A stretch of DNA of 64,000 bases, from positions 3,472,001 through 3,536,000 of the forward strand of contig NZ_BAAAWE010000001.1 in the NCBI RefSeq assembly GCF_039534915.1, given 5' to 3'. This DNA comes from Streptomyces roseofulvus (GTDB lineage Bacteria; Actinomycetota; Actinomycetes; Streptomycetales; Streptomycetaceae). Positions 42,886-51,341 of this stretch are shown here, one piece after another (the stretch's first letter is position 1; the number at the start of each line of letters is the position of its first letter). The position numbers were made by a program, and so were the translations under genes. The notes beneath the pieces were generated by a model, which saw nothing but the letters and a program-made list of their open reading frames with translations, was not told the DNA's origin and did no database searches.

Positions 42886-42891
42886 ACGGTA
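42886..42891 (-). promoter_or_regulatory. -10 box of the redox operon (leaderless)
   Basis: On the minus strand TACCGT is followed by GGCCCC and GTG 42879. It would start the cytochrome b - molybdenum subunit - ferredoxin - Rieske transcript independently of pflA. Confidence 0.5.
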
Positions 42892-42989
42892 GGACGTATG
42901 TACCCTTTAAGCCTGTTTTGGACCCCTGAAGGGTGAACGCGTCGCCGGGACCGCCCGCAGGCCGTCCCCAGGCCGCGCGGAGACCGTGC

Positions 42990-43775
42990 TCAGACCGCGT
43001 TCAGACCGTGGGCGCGGAAGGTCTCGCGGACGGACGCGACCTGCTCGGGGGTGGGCGACGGGGTGCCGTGGAGGGTGAACGGCATGTCCAGGGCCTGCCA
43101 TTTGGCCTCGCCCAGCTTGTGGAAGGGGAGGACGTCGACGCGGGAGACGTTGCCGAGGCCGCCGGCGAAGGCGGCGACGCCCTCGACGTTGGCGGGGTCG
43201 TCGGTGAGGCCGGGGACGAGCACGAAGCGGACGTGGACGTCCCGGCCCAGGTCGGCGAGGCGGCGGGCGAAGTCCAGGGTGGGCTTCACCGGCCGACCGG
43301 TGACCTTCCGGTAGGTCTCCGGGTCCCAGGACTTGATGTCGAGGAGGACGAGGTCGGTGTCGCGGAGCAGGGCGTCGGTGGCGCGGACACCGAGGAAGCC
43401 GGAGGTGTCGAGGGCGGTGTGCAGACCGAGCTCGTGCTTCATGCGGTGCAGCAGCTCGCCGGTGAAGACGGGCTGGAGCAGCGGCTCGCCGCCGGAGACG
43501 GTGGCGCCGCCGCCGGACGCGGAGATGAAGCGGACGTACTTGGACGCCTCGGCGATCACGTCGTCGGCGGAGGTCCGCCGGCCGTTCCGCATCCGCCAGG
43601 TGTCCGGGTTGTGGCAGTAGAGACAGGTCAGCGGGCAGCCGGAGAGGAAGGTGACGAAGCGGGTGCCGGGCCCGTCGACACCGGTGGACAGGTCCCAGGA
43701 GTGCACCGACCCCTCGGACGGGCGATGGGTCGCGGCCGCGGCGAGCGTCACGGGGGTGGTGGTGAGGCCGGTCAT
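42990..43775 (-). CDS. pflA: Pyruvate formate-lyase activating enzyme
   Basis: A 261-residue radical SAM protein with the cluster motif C47-x3-C51-x2-C54 (GCPLTCLYCHNPDTW), the glycine-rich SGGEPLLQ stretch, and VLLDIKSWDPETYRKVTG and VPGLTDDPANVE, all typical of PFL activase. It generates the glycyl radical on PflB using SAM. The ATG follows AGGAGG by seven bases. It is separated from pflB by a 157-base region full of G tracts and a T-tailed hairpin, so the two may not be read at equal levels. Confidence 0.94.
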   Translation of the reverse strand: MTGLTTTPVTLAAAATHRPSEGSVHSWDLSTGVDGPGTRFVTFLSGCPLTCLYCHNPDTWRMRNGRRTSADDVIAEASKYVRFISASGGGATVSGGEPLLQPVFTGELLHRMKHELGLHTALDTSGFLGVRATDALLRDTDLVLLDIKSWDPETYRKVTGRPVKPTLDFARRLADLGRDVHVRFVLVPGLTDDPANVEGVAAFAGGLGNVSRVDVLPFHKLGEAKWQALDMPFTLHGTPSPTPEQVASVRETFRAHGLNAV

Positions 43776-43798
43776 GGCAGGACCTCCTGAGGGAGGAG

Positions 43799-43875
43799 AG
43801 GGAGGGGCGGGGCGGAGGGTGGGAGGGGTGGGGCGGGGAGGGGGAGGGGGGAGGGGCCCCCTCCCCCCTTTTTTT
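43799..43875 (+). repeat. G-tract cluster with T-tailed hairpin between pflB and pflA
   Basis: The plus strand has about ten runs of three to six G between 43799 and 43856, then GGGGGGAGGGG pairs with CCCC-T-CCCCCC and is followed by seven T (43869-43875). The G runs could form a quadruplex; the hairpin plus T run has the form of a plus-strand intrinsic terminator, though both flanking genes are on the minus strand. Confidence 0.7.
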
Positions 43876-43876
43876 C

Positions 43877-43897
43877 GTTGTGCGTTGTGCGTTGTGC
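43877..43897. repeat. Three tandem GTTGTGC units
   Basis: GTTGTGC occurs three times without gaps, directly beside the T run and 35 bases beyond the pflB stop. Confidence 0.85.
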
Positions 43898-43901
43898 GCT
43901 C

Positions 43902-43922
43902 CCCGGCGGACGCACCGCCGGG
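43902..43922 (-). terminator. Hairpin just downstream of pflB
   Basis: CCCGGCGG pairs with CCGCCGGG around a five-base loop, ten bases past the pflB stop. It may end or attenuate the pflB transcript before pflA. Confidence 0.5.
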
Positions 43923-43932
43923 ACCGCCCGGC

Positions 43933-46203
43933 TCAGAGCGTCCCGTGGAAGGTCCTGTTCAGGACGTCGAGCTGCTGTTCGCGGGTGAGGCGGACGAAGT
44001 TGACCGCGTAGCCCGAGACCCGGATGGTGAGCTGCGGGTAGTTCTCGGGGTGCTCCATGGCGTCCATGAGCACGTCCCGGTTGAGGACGTTGACGTTCAT
44101 GTGGAAGCCGTCGCCGGCCATGTAGCCGTCGAGGACGCCGGCCAGGTTCGTGATCCGCTCCTCGGGGGTGCGGCCCAGGCCGTCGGGGGTGACGGTGTTG
44201 GTGAGCGAGATGCCGTCCTCGGCGTCCTCGTACGGCAGCTTGGCGACCGACAGGGCGGAGGCCACGTAGCCGTGGGTGTCGCGGCCGTTCATCGGGTTGG
44301 CGCCCGGGGAGAAGGGTTCGCCGGCCCGGCGCCCGTCGGGGGTGTTGCCGGTCTTCTTGCCGTAGACGACGTTCGAGGTGATCGTCAGGACGGACTGGGT
44401 GTGTTCGGCGTTCCGGTACGTCGGGTGCTTGCGGATCTTGCGCATGAACTCCTCGACCAGCCAGACGGCGATCTCGTCGGCCCGCTCGTCGTTGTTGCCG
44501 TAGGCGGGGTAGGTGCCCTCCACCGTGTAGTCGGTGGCGAGGCCGGTCTCGTCGCGGACGGGGGTGACCTTCGCGTACTTGATGGCGGCGAGGGAGTCGG
44601 CGGCGACGGAGAGGCCGGCGATGCCGCAGGCCATGGTGCGGCGCACGTCGCGGTCGTGGAGCGCCATCTCCAGGCGCTCGTACGCGTACTTGTCGTGCAT
44701 GTAGTGGATGACGTTGAGGGCGTGGACGTAGACGTTCGCGAGCCACTCCATCTGCTCGTCGAACCTGGCCATGACCTCGTCGTAGTCGAGGACGTCGGAG
44801 TCGATGGCGCCGGTGGCGGGGCCGACCTGGGCGCCGGACTTCTCGTCGCGGCCGCCGTTGATCGCGTACAGGAGCGTCTTGGCGAGGTTCACGCGGGCGC
44901 CGAAGAACTGCATCTGCTTGCCGACGGGCATCGCCGAGACGCAGCAGGCGATGGCGGTGTCGTCGCCGAAGCGCGGCCGCATCAGCTCGTCCGACTCGTA
45001 CTGCACGGACGAGGTGTCGATGGAGACCTTCGCGCAGAACTCCTTGAAGCCCTGGGGCAGTCGCGGCGACCAGAGGACGGTCATGTTCGGCTCGGGCGCC
45101 GGGCCGAGGTTGTAGAGCGTCTGGAGGTAGCGGAAGGAGGTGCGGGTGACGAGCGGGCGGCCGTCCTCGCCCATGCCGGCGAGGGATTCGGTGACCCAGG
45201 TCGGGTCGCCGGAGAACAGTTCGTCGTACTCGGGGGTGCGCAGGAAGCGGACGATGCGGAGCTTGATGATGAAGTCGTCGACGAGTTCCTGGGCCTGCTC
45301 CTCGGTGAGGAGGCCGGCCTCGATGTCCCGCTGGAGGTAGACGTCGACGAAGGTGGAGGTGCGGCCGAGGGACATCGCGGCGCCGTTCTGCTCCTTCACG
45401 GCGGCCAGGTAGGCGAAGTACAGCCACTGGATGGCCTCGCGGCCGGTGGTGGCGGGGCCGGAGACGTCGTGGCCGTACGAGGCGGCCATGGCCTTCAGTT
45501 CGGCGAGGGCGCGCATCTGCTCGGAGAGTTCCTCGCGGAGCCGGATGGTCTCCTCCAGGGAGCGGTTCCCGGCGGGGAGGACGTCGAGTCCGGCCTTCTC
45601 CTCCTTCTTCACCTCGATGAGGCGGTCGACGCCGTAGAGGGCGACGCGGCGGTAGTCGCCGATGATGCGGCCGCGGCCGTAGGCGTCGGGGAGGCCGGTG
45701 ACGATGCCGGCCTTGCGGGCGGCGCGGATCTCCGGGGTGTAGGCGTCGAAGACGCCGGCGTTGTGGGTCTTGCGGTACTCGGTGAAGACCTTCTCCAGGT
45801 CTTCGGGGACCGGGTAGCCGTACGTCTCCAGGGCGCCGGCGACCATCCGCCAGCCGCCGTAGGGCATGATCGCCCGCTTCAGCGGGGCGTCGGTCTGGAG
45901 GCCGACGATCAGGTCCTTGTCGCGGTCGATGTAGCCGGGGGCGTGGGCGGTGATGGTGGAGGGGATGTCGTGGGCGACGTCGTAGACGCCCTTGGCGCGC
46001 TCCTCGGGGAACTTGTCCGTGATCGCCTTCCACACGGCGGTGGTCCGCTCGGTGGGGCCGGCGAGGAACGCGTCGTCGCCTTCGTACGGGGTGTAGTTCT
46101 GCTGGATGAAGTCGCGGACGTCGATGGCGTCGCGCCAGAGTCCGCCCTTGAAGCCCTTCCAGGCCCGCTCGGTCACCGTGGTTTCAGCAGGGGTCGCCGT
46201 CAC
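43933..46203 (-). CDS. pflB: Formate C-acetyltransferase (pyruvate formate-lyase)
   Basis: A 756-residue glycyl-radical enzyme, almost the length of E. coli PflB. The active-site Cys pair is C420-C421 (AIACCVSAM) and the radical glycine is G731 in [12 protein letters not shown] near the C-terminus, as expected. Internal motifs such as [18 protein letters not shown] and [16 protein letters not shown] also fit. It converts pyruvate and CoA to acetyl-CoA and formate; the radical is destroyed by oxygen, so it is useful only under anoxia. GTG 46203 is chosen since the longer frame (to 46290) has an atypical basic N-terminus; the ribosome-binding site is weak. Confidence 0.95.
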   Translation of the reverse strand: MTATPAETTVTERAWKGFKGGLWRDAIDVRDFIQQNYTPYEGDDAFLAGPTERTTAVWKAITDKFPEERAKGVYDVAHDIPSTITAHAPGYIDRDKDLIVGLQTDAPLKRAIMPYGGWRMVAGALETYGYPVPEDLEKVFTEYRKTHNAGVFDAYTPEIRAARKAGIVTGLPDAYGRGRIIGDYRRVALYGVDRLIEVKKEEKAGLDVLPAGNRSLEETIRLREELSEQMRALAELKAMAASYGHDVSGPATTGREAIQWLYFAYLAAVKEQNGAAMSLGRTSTFVDVYLQRDIEAGLLTEEQAQELVDDFIIKLRIVRFLRTPEYDELFSGDPTWVTESLAGMGEDGRPLVTRTSFRYLQTLYNLGPAPEPNMTVLWSPRLPQGFKEFCAKVSIDTSSVQYESDELMRPRFGDDTAIACCVSAMPVGKQMQFFGARVNLAKTLLYAINGGRDEKSGAQVGPATGAIDSDVLDYDEVMARFDEQMEWLANVYVHALNVIHYMHDKYAYERLEMALHDRDVRRTMACGIAGLSVAADSLAAIKYAKVTPVRDETGLATDYTVEGTYPAYGNNDERADEIAVWLVEEFMRKIRKHPTYRNAEHTQSVLTITSNVVYGKKTGNTPDGRRAGEPFSPGANPMNGRDTHGYVASALSVAKLPYEDAEDGISLTNTVTPDGLGRTPEERITNLAGVLDGYMAGDGFHMNVNVLNRDVLMDAMEHPENYPQLTIRVSGYAVNFVRLTREQQLDVLNRTFHGTL

Positions 46204-46260
46204 TTTCCCGCACCGCCTTCTTCGATTCGTTCGATCGCGTCGTTGCCTGCCTTCATTCCA

Positions 46261-46284
46261 CCCCTTTTGATCGATCATTTGGGG
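46261..46284. promoter_or_regulatory. Interrupted palindrome upstream of pflB
   Basis: CCCCTTTTGATCGATCATTTGGGG reads as an inverted repeat with matching outer CCCC/GGGG and inner TGATC/GATCA, mismatched at three middle positions. It lies 58-81 bases upstream of the pflB start and is AT-rich for this genome. Possible operator; the regulator is unknown. Confidence 0.4.
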
Positions 46285-46304
46285 CGGCATTGGTCACCGG
46301 TGGA

Positions 46305-46317
46305 GGGCCCTAGGTCC
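46305..46317. promoter_or_regulatory. CCTAGG-type box upstream of pflB
   Basis: GGGCCCTAGGTCC, about 100 bases upstream of pflB. It shares TAGGTC and flanking GG/CC with two boxes upstream of narK, suggesting a common regulator of the anaerobic block. Confidence 0.45.
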
Positions 46318-46333
46318 TGTTTCCGGGCATGCG

Positions 46334-46361
46334 GAAAGGCCCCGCCGTGGCGGGACCTTTC
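46334..46361. terminator. narK terminator hairpin
   Basis: GAAAGG-C-CCCGCC pairs with GGCGGG-A-CCTTTC around a GT loop, 20 bases past the narK stop (minus strand). Confidence 0.65.
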
Positions 46362-46381
46362 GCGGGCGTTTTCGGGGCTGG

Positions 46382-47803
46382 TCAGCTGGGGGCCTCGGCG
46401 CCCTTGCGGGCGTAGAACCACCAGGTCACGACCATGCAGCTGACGTAGAAGGCGACGAAGCCCCACATCGCGCTGGTGACGGCGACGGAGCCGAAGAGCG
46501 CCGGGATGAAGAAGAATCCGTAGGCGGCGATCGCGGAGGTGAAGCCGGTGACCGCGCCGGATTCCATTTCGGCCTGCTTGAGGGCCTTGGCGTGTTCGGG
46601 GGTGCCTTCGGTGAGGCCCTTCAGGTGGGTTCCGCGGAAGATCACCGGGATCTGGCGGAAGGTCGAGCCGTTGCCGATGCCGGAGAAGAAGAACGCGGCG
46701 AGGAAGCAGAAGAAGAAGCCGTAGAAGTTCCCGCCGTCGCCGCCCGAGGGCAGGAAGTTGATGACGCCGACGATGGAGGCCGCCATGCCGACGAAGGACA
46801 GGATGGTGACCCGGGCGCCGCCCCACTTGTCGGCGATCCAGCCGCCGGCCCAGCGGGCGAGGGCGCCCACGGCGGGGCCCATCCAGGCGTAGGTGGCGAC
46901 GGAGTAGTCGGGGAAGGTGGTCTTGATCAGCATCGGCAGGGCGGCGGCGAAGCCGATGAAGGAGCCGAAGGTGCCGACGTACAGCCAGGTCATCAGCCAG
47001 TTGTGCTTGCGCTTGAAGATGATCTTCTGCTGCTTGAAGGGGGTGGAGGCCACCTTCAGGTCGTTCTGTCCGAACCAGGCGACGGCGGCCAGGACCAGCA
47101 GCACGGGCACCCAGAGGAAGGCGGCGTTCTGGAGGTACACGGGGGTGCCGTCGGCCTTGTGCTGGGCGGAGCCGATGGCGATCGTCGACCAGGTGATGAC
47201 GATCGGGGTGAGGAGCTGGACGACGGAGACGCCGAGGTTGCCGAGCCCGCCGTTGATGCCGGTGGCGCTGCCCTTCTTGGCCTTCGGGAAGAAGAAGCCG
47301 ATGTTGGCGAGGGAGGAGGCGAAGTTGGCGCCGCCGATGCCGCAGAGGGCGGCGATGACGACCATCACGCCGTACGGGGTGGTGGGGTCCTGGATGGCGA
47401 TGCCCAGCCAGATCAGCGGGACGACGAGGACGGCGGTCGACAGGGCGGTGAACCGCCGCTGGCCGATCATCGGGCCGAGGAAGGTGTAGAGGATCCGGGC
47501 CGTGCCGCCGGTCAGGCCGGGGATGGCGGTCAGCCAGAACAGCTGCGAGGTCGAGAAGGCGAAGCCGACGTCCTTGAGGTTGGTGGCGGTGACCGACCAG
47601 ACCTGCCAGACGACGAAGGCGACGAGGAGGGCGGGGACCGCGATCCACAGGTTGCGGTGTGCGACCTTGCTGCCGATCGACTTCCAGAAGAGCTCGTTCT
47701 CCGGCTCCCAGTCGCTGATGGTCCGGCCGGGGCGGTACTGCTCCGTGTCGTACGAGGCGGGTGACCCGCCCGTGGTTCTGCTGTCCTGGACTACGGAACT
47801 CAT
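46382..47803 (-). CDS. narK: Nitrate/nitrite antiporter NarK
   Basis: A 473-residue, 12-TM MFS protein closely resembling NarK/NarU: RILYTFLGPMIGQRRF, ALCGIGGANFASSLANIGFFFP and the nitrate signature GINGGLGNLGVSVVQL, with a second GNGSTFRQIP segment in the C-terminal half. It exchanges nitrate and nitrite. The ATG is preceded by AGGGAAG, which is duplicated by a nine-base tandem repeat. No narGHJI genes are beside it; instead it precedes the pfl and molybdoenzyme genes on the same strand. Two CCTAGG/CATAGG-type boxes lie about 116-151 bases upstream. Confidence 0.93.
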   Translation of the reverse strand: MSSVVQDSRTTGGSPASYDTEQYRPGRTISDWEPENELFWKSIGSKVAHRNLWIAVPALLVAFVVWQVWSVTATNLKDVGFAFSTSQLFWLTAIPGLTGGTARILYTFLGPMIGQRRFTALSTAVLVVPLIWLGIAIQDPTTPYGVMVVIAALCGIGGANFASSLANIGFFFPKAKKGSATGINGGLGNLGVSVVQLLTPIVITWSTIAIGSAQHKADGTPVYLQNAAFLWVPVLLVLAAVAWFGQNDLKVASTPFKQQKIIFKRKHNWLMTWLYVGTFGSFIGFAAALPMLIKTTFPDYSVATYAWMGPAVGALARWAGGWIADKWGGARVTILSFVGMAASIVGVINFLPSGGDGGNFYGFFFCFLAAFFFSGIGNGSTFRQIPVIFRGTHLKGLTEGTPEHAKALKQAEMESGAVTGFTSAIAAYGFFFIPALFGSVAVTSAMWGFVAFYVSCMVVTWWFYARKGAEAPS

Positions 47804-48108
47804 GGCGCTTCCCTGACTTCCCTGACGTTTGCGAGCCCTTTCGAGGCCTCTTCCTTGCCTTTCCAGGCTCCGCCTCGGGTCGGGGGTGTCGTCAGTGCCG
47901 ATGGTCGCGACCGCGGGCGGGCCTAGGTCGGCTCCCGGAGCGGCCATAGGTCCCGGTACCGGCGGGTCCGTCCGGGCCTCCGGCCAGGGCGGGCGCCGGC
48001 CGTGGCGGACGCCGTTCGCGGTGCGGCGGGCACGGTGGCGGCGCCGGGGGCCGTGCCGTTCCGCGTGGCTCGAAAACGCCGCGGCCGCGACTCTGGTGTG
48101 CTGGGTCC
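47804..48108. other. Divergent intergenic region narK / ltrA
   Basis: This 305-base gap holds the duplicated Shine-Dalgarno repeat next to narK (CTTCCCTGA at 47808-47816 and 47817-47825) and the two TAGGTC boxes. The remainder, near ltrA, is GC-rich with no feature I can assign. Confidence 0.6.
47919..47954. promoter_or_regulatory. Two TAGGTC-type boxes upstream of narK
   Basis: GGGCCTAGGTCGG (47919-47931) and GGCCATAGGTCCC (47942-47954) are spaced 23 bases, close to two helical turns, in the divergent narK/ltrA gap. A similar box lies upstream of pflB. The G/C-rich inverted arms recall NarL-family hypoxia boxes such as those of DosR/OsdR, but I cannot verify the match. Confidence 0.45.
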
Positions 48109-49287
48109 ATGACACAACCGTTTCTGCCGTTGACCGCGCGCTCCCGCGAGGAGTCGCACCGGACCGCCACGCCGCTGGAGCTCTTCTTCGATCTGTGTTT
48201 CGTCGTCGCCGTCGCCCAGGCGGGCGCGTCGCTCGTGCACGCGGTCGCGGAGGGGCACGCGGGCGAGGGCGTCGTGAGTTACGCCATGGTGTTCTTCGCG
48301 ATCTGGTGGGCCTGGATGAACTTCTCCTGGTTCGCGTCCGCCTACGACAACGACGACGTGCTGTACCGGGTCGTGACGCTGGTGCAGATCGCCGGTGTGC
48401 TGATCCTTGCGGCGGGCGTCTCGCGGGCGTTCGAGGAGCACGACTTCCTCGTCGTGTACGTGGGTTACCTGGTGATGCGGGTGGCGCTGGCGTCGCAGTG
48501 GCTGCGGGCGGCGCGGCACGCGGCGTCGGCGGAGGAGCGCACGATGTGCCGGCGGTACGCGGGCGGGGTGCTCGCGGTGCAGGTCGGCTGGCTGGCGCTG
48601 TTGTTCGTGCCGGAGGGGGCGGTGCCGTGGGTGTTCCTGGTGATGGCGCTGGCGGAGCTGGCGGTGCCGGTGTTCGCGGAGAAGGACGCGCCGAGCACGT
48701 GGCATCCGCATCACATCGCGGAGCGGTACGGCCTGTTCACGATCATCGTGCTGGGCGAGTCGGTGGCGGCGGCGACGGTGGCGGTGAAGTCGGGCGTGGT
48801 GGAGAACGACGCGCTGAACGAGCTGCTGCCGATCGCGGCGGGCGGGCTGCTGATCGTGTTCGCGGCGTGGTGGATCTACTTCGTGGTGCCCGCGCACGAC
48901 CGGCTGACGGACAGCCGGCAGGGCTTCCTGTGGGGGTACGGGCACTTCGTGATCTTCATGTCGGCGGCGGCGATCGGGGCGGGCCTGGAGATCGCCGTGG
49001 AGCAGGCGGTGGGCAAGGCGCACATCAGCACGCTCGCTGCGTCGGCGTCGGTGACGATCCCGACGGCGGTGTTCCTGTTGTCGGTGTGGGTGCTGCACGC
49101 CCGCTACTTCAAGGTGGGCCTGGCGCAGCAGGCGGTGCTGCCGGGGGCGTCGCTGGCGATCCTGCTGTGTTCGTTCGCGGGCCGCTGGGCGGTGCTGTTC
49201 GCCGGTCTGGTGGCGGCCGCGGCGGTCGCGGTCGGGGTGACGCTCACCGCGCGGAACCCGGCCACCCGGTCGGGCTCCCGGGCCTGA
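48109..49287 (+). CDS. LtrA-like (low temperature requirement) membrane protein
   Basis: A 392-residue protein with about ten TM segments. The N-terminal TPLELFFDLCFVVAVAQ motif and WAWMNFSWFASAYDNDDVLYR are the family hallmarks, and a conserved HHIAERYGLFTIIVLGES element lies mid-protein. The family was named for cold growth in Listeria; its activity is unknown. No clear ribosome-binding site precedes ATG 48109. It is divergent from narK and separated from the P1 peptidase by 27 bases, so these two may be co-transcribed. Confidence 0.9.
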   Translation: MTQPFLPLTARSREESHRTATPLELFFDLCFVVAVAQAGASLVHAVAEGHAGEGVVSYAMVFFAIWWAWMNFSWFASAYDNDDVLYRVVTLVQIAGVLILAAGVSRAFEEHDFLVVYVGYLVMRVALASQWLRAARHAASAEERTMCRRYAGGVLAVQVGWLALLFVPEGAVPWVFLVMALAELAVPVFAEKDAPSTWHPHHIAERYGLFTIIVLGESVAAATVAVKSGVVENDALNELLPIAAGGLLIVFAAWWIYFVVPAHDRLTDSRQGFLWGYGHFVIFMSAAAIGAGLEIAVEQAVGKAHISTLAASASVTIPTAVFLLSVWVLHARYFKVGLAQQAVLPGASLAILLCSFAGRWAVLFAGLVAAAAVAVGVTLTARNPATRSGSRA

Positions 49288-49314
49288 GGCGGGCACCTGG
49301 GGTAGGAAGGGGAC

Positions 49315-50397
49315 ATGACGGCTGAGCGGCTCTCTCCGGACGGTCTGACGGATGTGCCCGGGATCCGGGTGGGGCACGCGCGCGTGGCGGGCCCGGGGGC
49401 GCTGTCGGGGACGACGGTCGTGCTGGCGCCGGAGGGTGGTGCGGTGGCCGCCGTGGACGTGCGCGGCGGGGGCCCGGGCACCCGGGAGACGGACGCGCTG
49501 GATCCGCGGAACGTGGTCCAGCGGATCGACGCCGTGGTCCTGACGGGCGGCAGCGCGTACGGCTTGGACGCGGCCGCCGGGGTGATGGCCTGGCTGGAGG
49601 AGCGGCGGCGCGGGGTGCGGGTCGGCCCGGATCCCGCGCACGTGGTTCCGGTGGTGCCGGCCGCGTGCGTCTTCGACCTGGGGCGGGGCGGGGACTTCGC
49701 GGCGCGCCCGGACGCGGCCACGGGCCGGGCGGCGGTGGAGGCCGCGGCGGCGTCGGGGGAGCACGCGCGCGTGGCGACGGGCGCGGTCGGCGCGGGCACG
49801 GGGGCGGTCGTGGGCGGGATGCGGGGCGGTGTCGGGACGGCGAGCCTGCGGCTGGGGTCGGGGATCACGGTGGCCGCGCTGGTGGTGGTGAACGCGGTGG
49901 GTTCGGCCGTCGATCCGGCGACCGGTGTCCTGTACGGCGGCCTCTTCGAGGAGGGTCCGGCGGCCGCGGGGGCCGTCCGGCCGGCGCGGGCGGTGCACGA
50001 GGCGGCGGTCCGGCGGCTGGCCGAGGCCCGTGCCGCCTCGGTGCGTCCGCCGCTGAACACGACGCTGGCGGTGGTGGCGACGGACGCGGTGCTGACCCGG
50101 GCGCAGGCGCAGAAGGTGGCGGGGACGGCGCACGACGGGATCGCGCGGGCGATCCGGCCGGTGCATCTGATGAACGACGGCGACACGGTCTTCGCGCTCG
50201 CGACCGGGGCCCGTGAGCTGCCCGCCGGGCCGGGGCCGCTGGCCCTGAACGAGGTGCTGGCGGCCGGCGCCGACCTGGTGACCCGGGCGATCGTGCGCGC
50301 GGTCCTGGCGGCGCCGGCGGGGCTGCGCGGGCCGGGCGGCGACTTCCCGTCGTACGGGGAGCTGTACGGCCCGCCCCCGGAGCCGTACTCCCGGTAA
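49315..50397 (+). CDS. P1-family peptidase (DmpA-like aminopeptidase)
   Basis: A 360-residue Ntn-type peptidase. The N-terminal part has the DVPGIRVGHA start and VDVRGGGPGTRETD; VLTGGSAYGLDAAAGV is characteristic; the autocleavage/nucleophile region is PPLNTTLAVVATDA near residue 243. DmpA and BapA remove N-terminal D- or beta-amino acids, with processing into two chains. The ATG follows GGAAGGGG. No signal peptide, so cytoplasmic. Confidence 0.9.
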   Translation: MTAERLSPDGLTDVPGIRVGHARVAGPGALSGTTVVLAPEGGAVAAVDVRGGGPGTRETDALDPRNVVQRIDAVVLTGGSAYGLDAAAGVMAWLEERRRGVRVGPDPAHVVPVVPAACVFDLGRGGDFAARPDAATGRAAVEAAAASGEHARVATGAVGAGTGAVVGGMRGGVGTASLRLGSGITVAALVVVNAVGSAVDPATGVLYGGLFEEGPAAAGAVRPARAVHEAAVRRLAEARAASVRPPLNTTLAVVATDAVLTRAQAQKVAGTAHDGIARAIRPVHLMNDGDTVFALATGARELPAGPGPLALNEVLAAGADLVTRAIVRAVLAAPAGLRGPGGDFPSYGELYGPPPEPYSR

Positions 50398-50540
50398 CAG
50401 CAAGGGAGTTGGGGGAGGCCGCGGGGTCGGGAACTTCCGTCGCCGGCCCCTCGTTTTCCGTAACCCCGGCCCCGTTGTCGGACCCAGGGACTACGTTAAG
50501 CAAGCACCAAGTGACATGCGGCGACGGCCTGGAGACCCTC

Positions 50541-51317
50541 TTGAACGATCCGCGGGATCACCTCGATCCGTACGAGACGACCGAGACGCACGTCGAGCGG
50601 CTCCTCGGCCGGGCGCTCAACTCCTTCGACCTGCCCGACGCGATGGTGGAGCGCCTGGAGTCGGCGCTCGCCCACTCCACCGCGCTGCACTCCTCGCACC
50701 ACAGCTCCTCGCTGCACCGCACCACCTACCGGCACACCTATCTGCTGGCCGACGGCAGCGCCCTCGTCCTGTGGGAGCTGACGCACAACGCGGGCCGGGA
50801 CGGCGCCGAGCAGCACGAGCTGTACACGGAGGAGGCGGAGGCGCGGCTGGCCACCTCCCGGCTGCCCGCGGGTCCGCTGCCGGAGTGGACGGTGGAGCGG
50901 GCCGACGGGCGGCCGCTCGGCGAGGACGACGACCTGGCGGCGCTGAGCGCGCTGCTGGCCCGTCCGATACCCGCCCAGCCCCGGATGTACGTGCCGGACA
51001 ACTCGGCGGACCACGCCCGCCGCGTCCTGCGCCGCGCGGAGAACGAGGACCGGCCGGGCGAGCGGACCGCCCGCCGGCTGCGGATCGCCTTCGCCCACCA
51101 CATCACCCAGGTCTTCGGCCGCCACTGCCCCGTGGAGGGCGGCCGGGACGCCGGCTTCACCCTCTACGAGCACCAGTTCCTGCTGCTCGACGGCACCGAG
51201 GTGAGCCTCTGGGAGGTCGAGCACACCGCCACCCCGGACGGCCGGCACATGTGCGAGGTGTACGAGACGGAGGCCGCGGCCCGCGGGGCGATGGAGGCCC
51301 GCTCCCGGGTCGTCTGA
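50541..51317 (+). CDS. DUF6227-type hypothetical protein
   Basis: A Streptomyces-type conserved protein of about 258 residues and unknown function. Two related halves can be seen: each contains an R/H-x-T-Y/F-x-L-L-x-DG strand pair (RHTYLLADGSALVLWELTH and LYEHQFLLLDGTEVSLWEVEH) and ends in a YTEEAEAR/YETEAAAR helix, so it is probably an internal duplication. TTG 50541 is preferred since GGAG is six bases upstream; GTG 50511, without a ribosome-binding site, is the alternative. Confidence 0.7.
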   Translation: MNDPRDHLDPYETTETHVERLLGRALNSFDLPDAMVERLESALAHSTALHSSHHSSSLHRTTYRHTYLLADGSALVLWELTHNAGRDGAEQHELYTEEAEARLATSRLPAGPLPEWTVERADGRPLGEDDDLAALSALLARPIPAQPRMYVPDNSADHARRVLRRAENEDRPGERTARRLRIAFAHHITQVFGRHCPVEGGRDAGFTLYEHQFLLLDGTEVSLWEVEHTATPDGRHMCEVYETEAAARGAMEARSRVV

Positions 51318-51341
51318 GCCCCGCCGCACCGCCGGCCCGGC

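Noticed and set aside
46266..46276. FNR box upstream of pflB
   Set aside because: TTGATCGATCA has only two bases between half-sites instead of four, so it does not fit FNR/CRP-type spacing.
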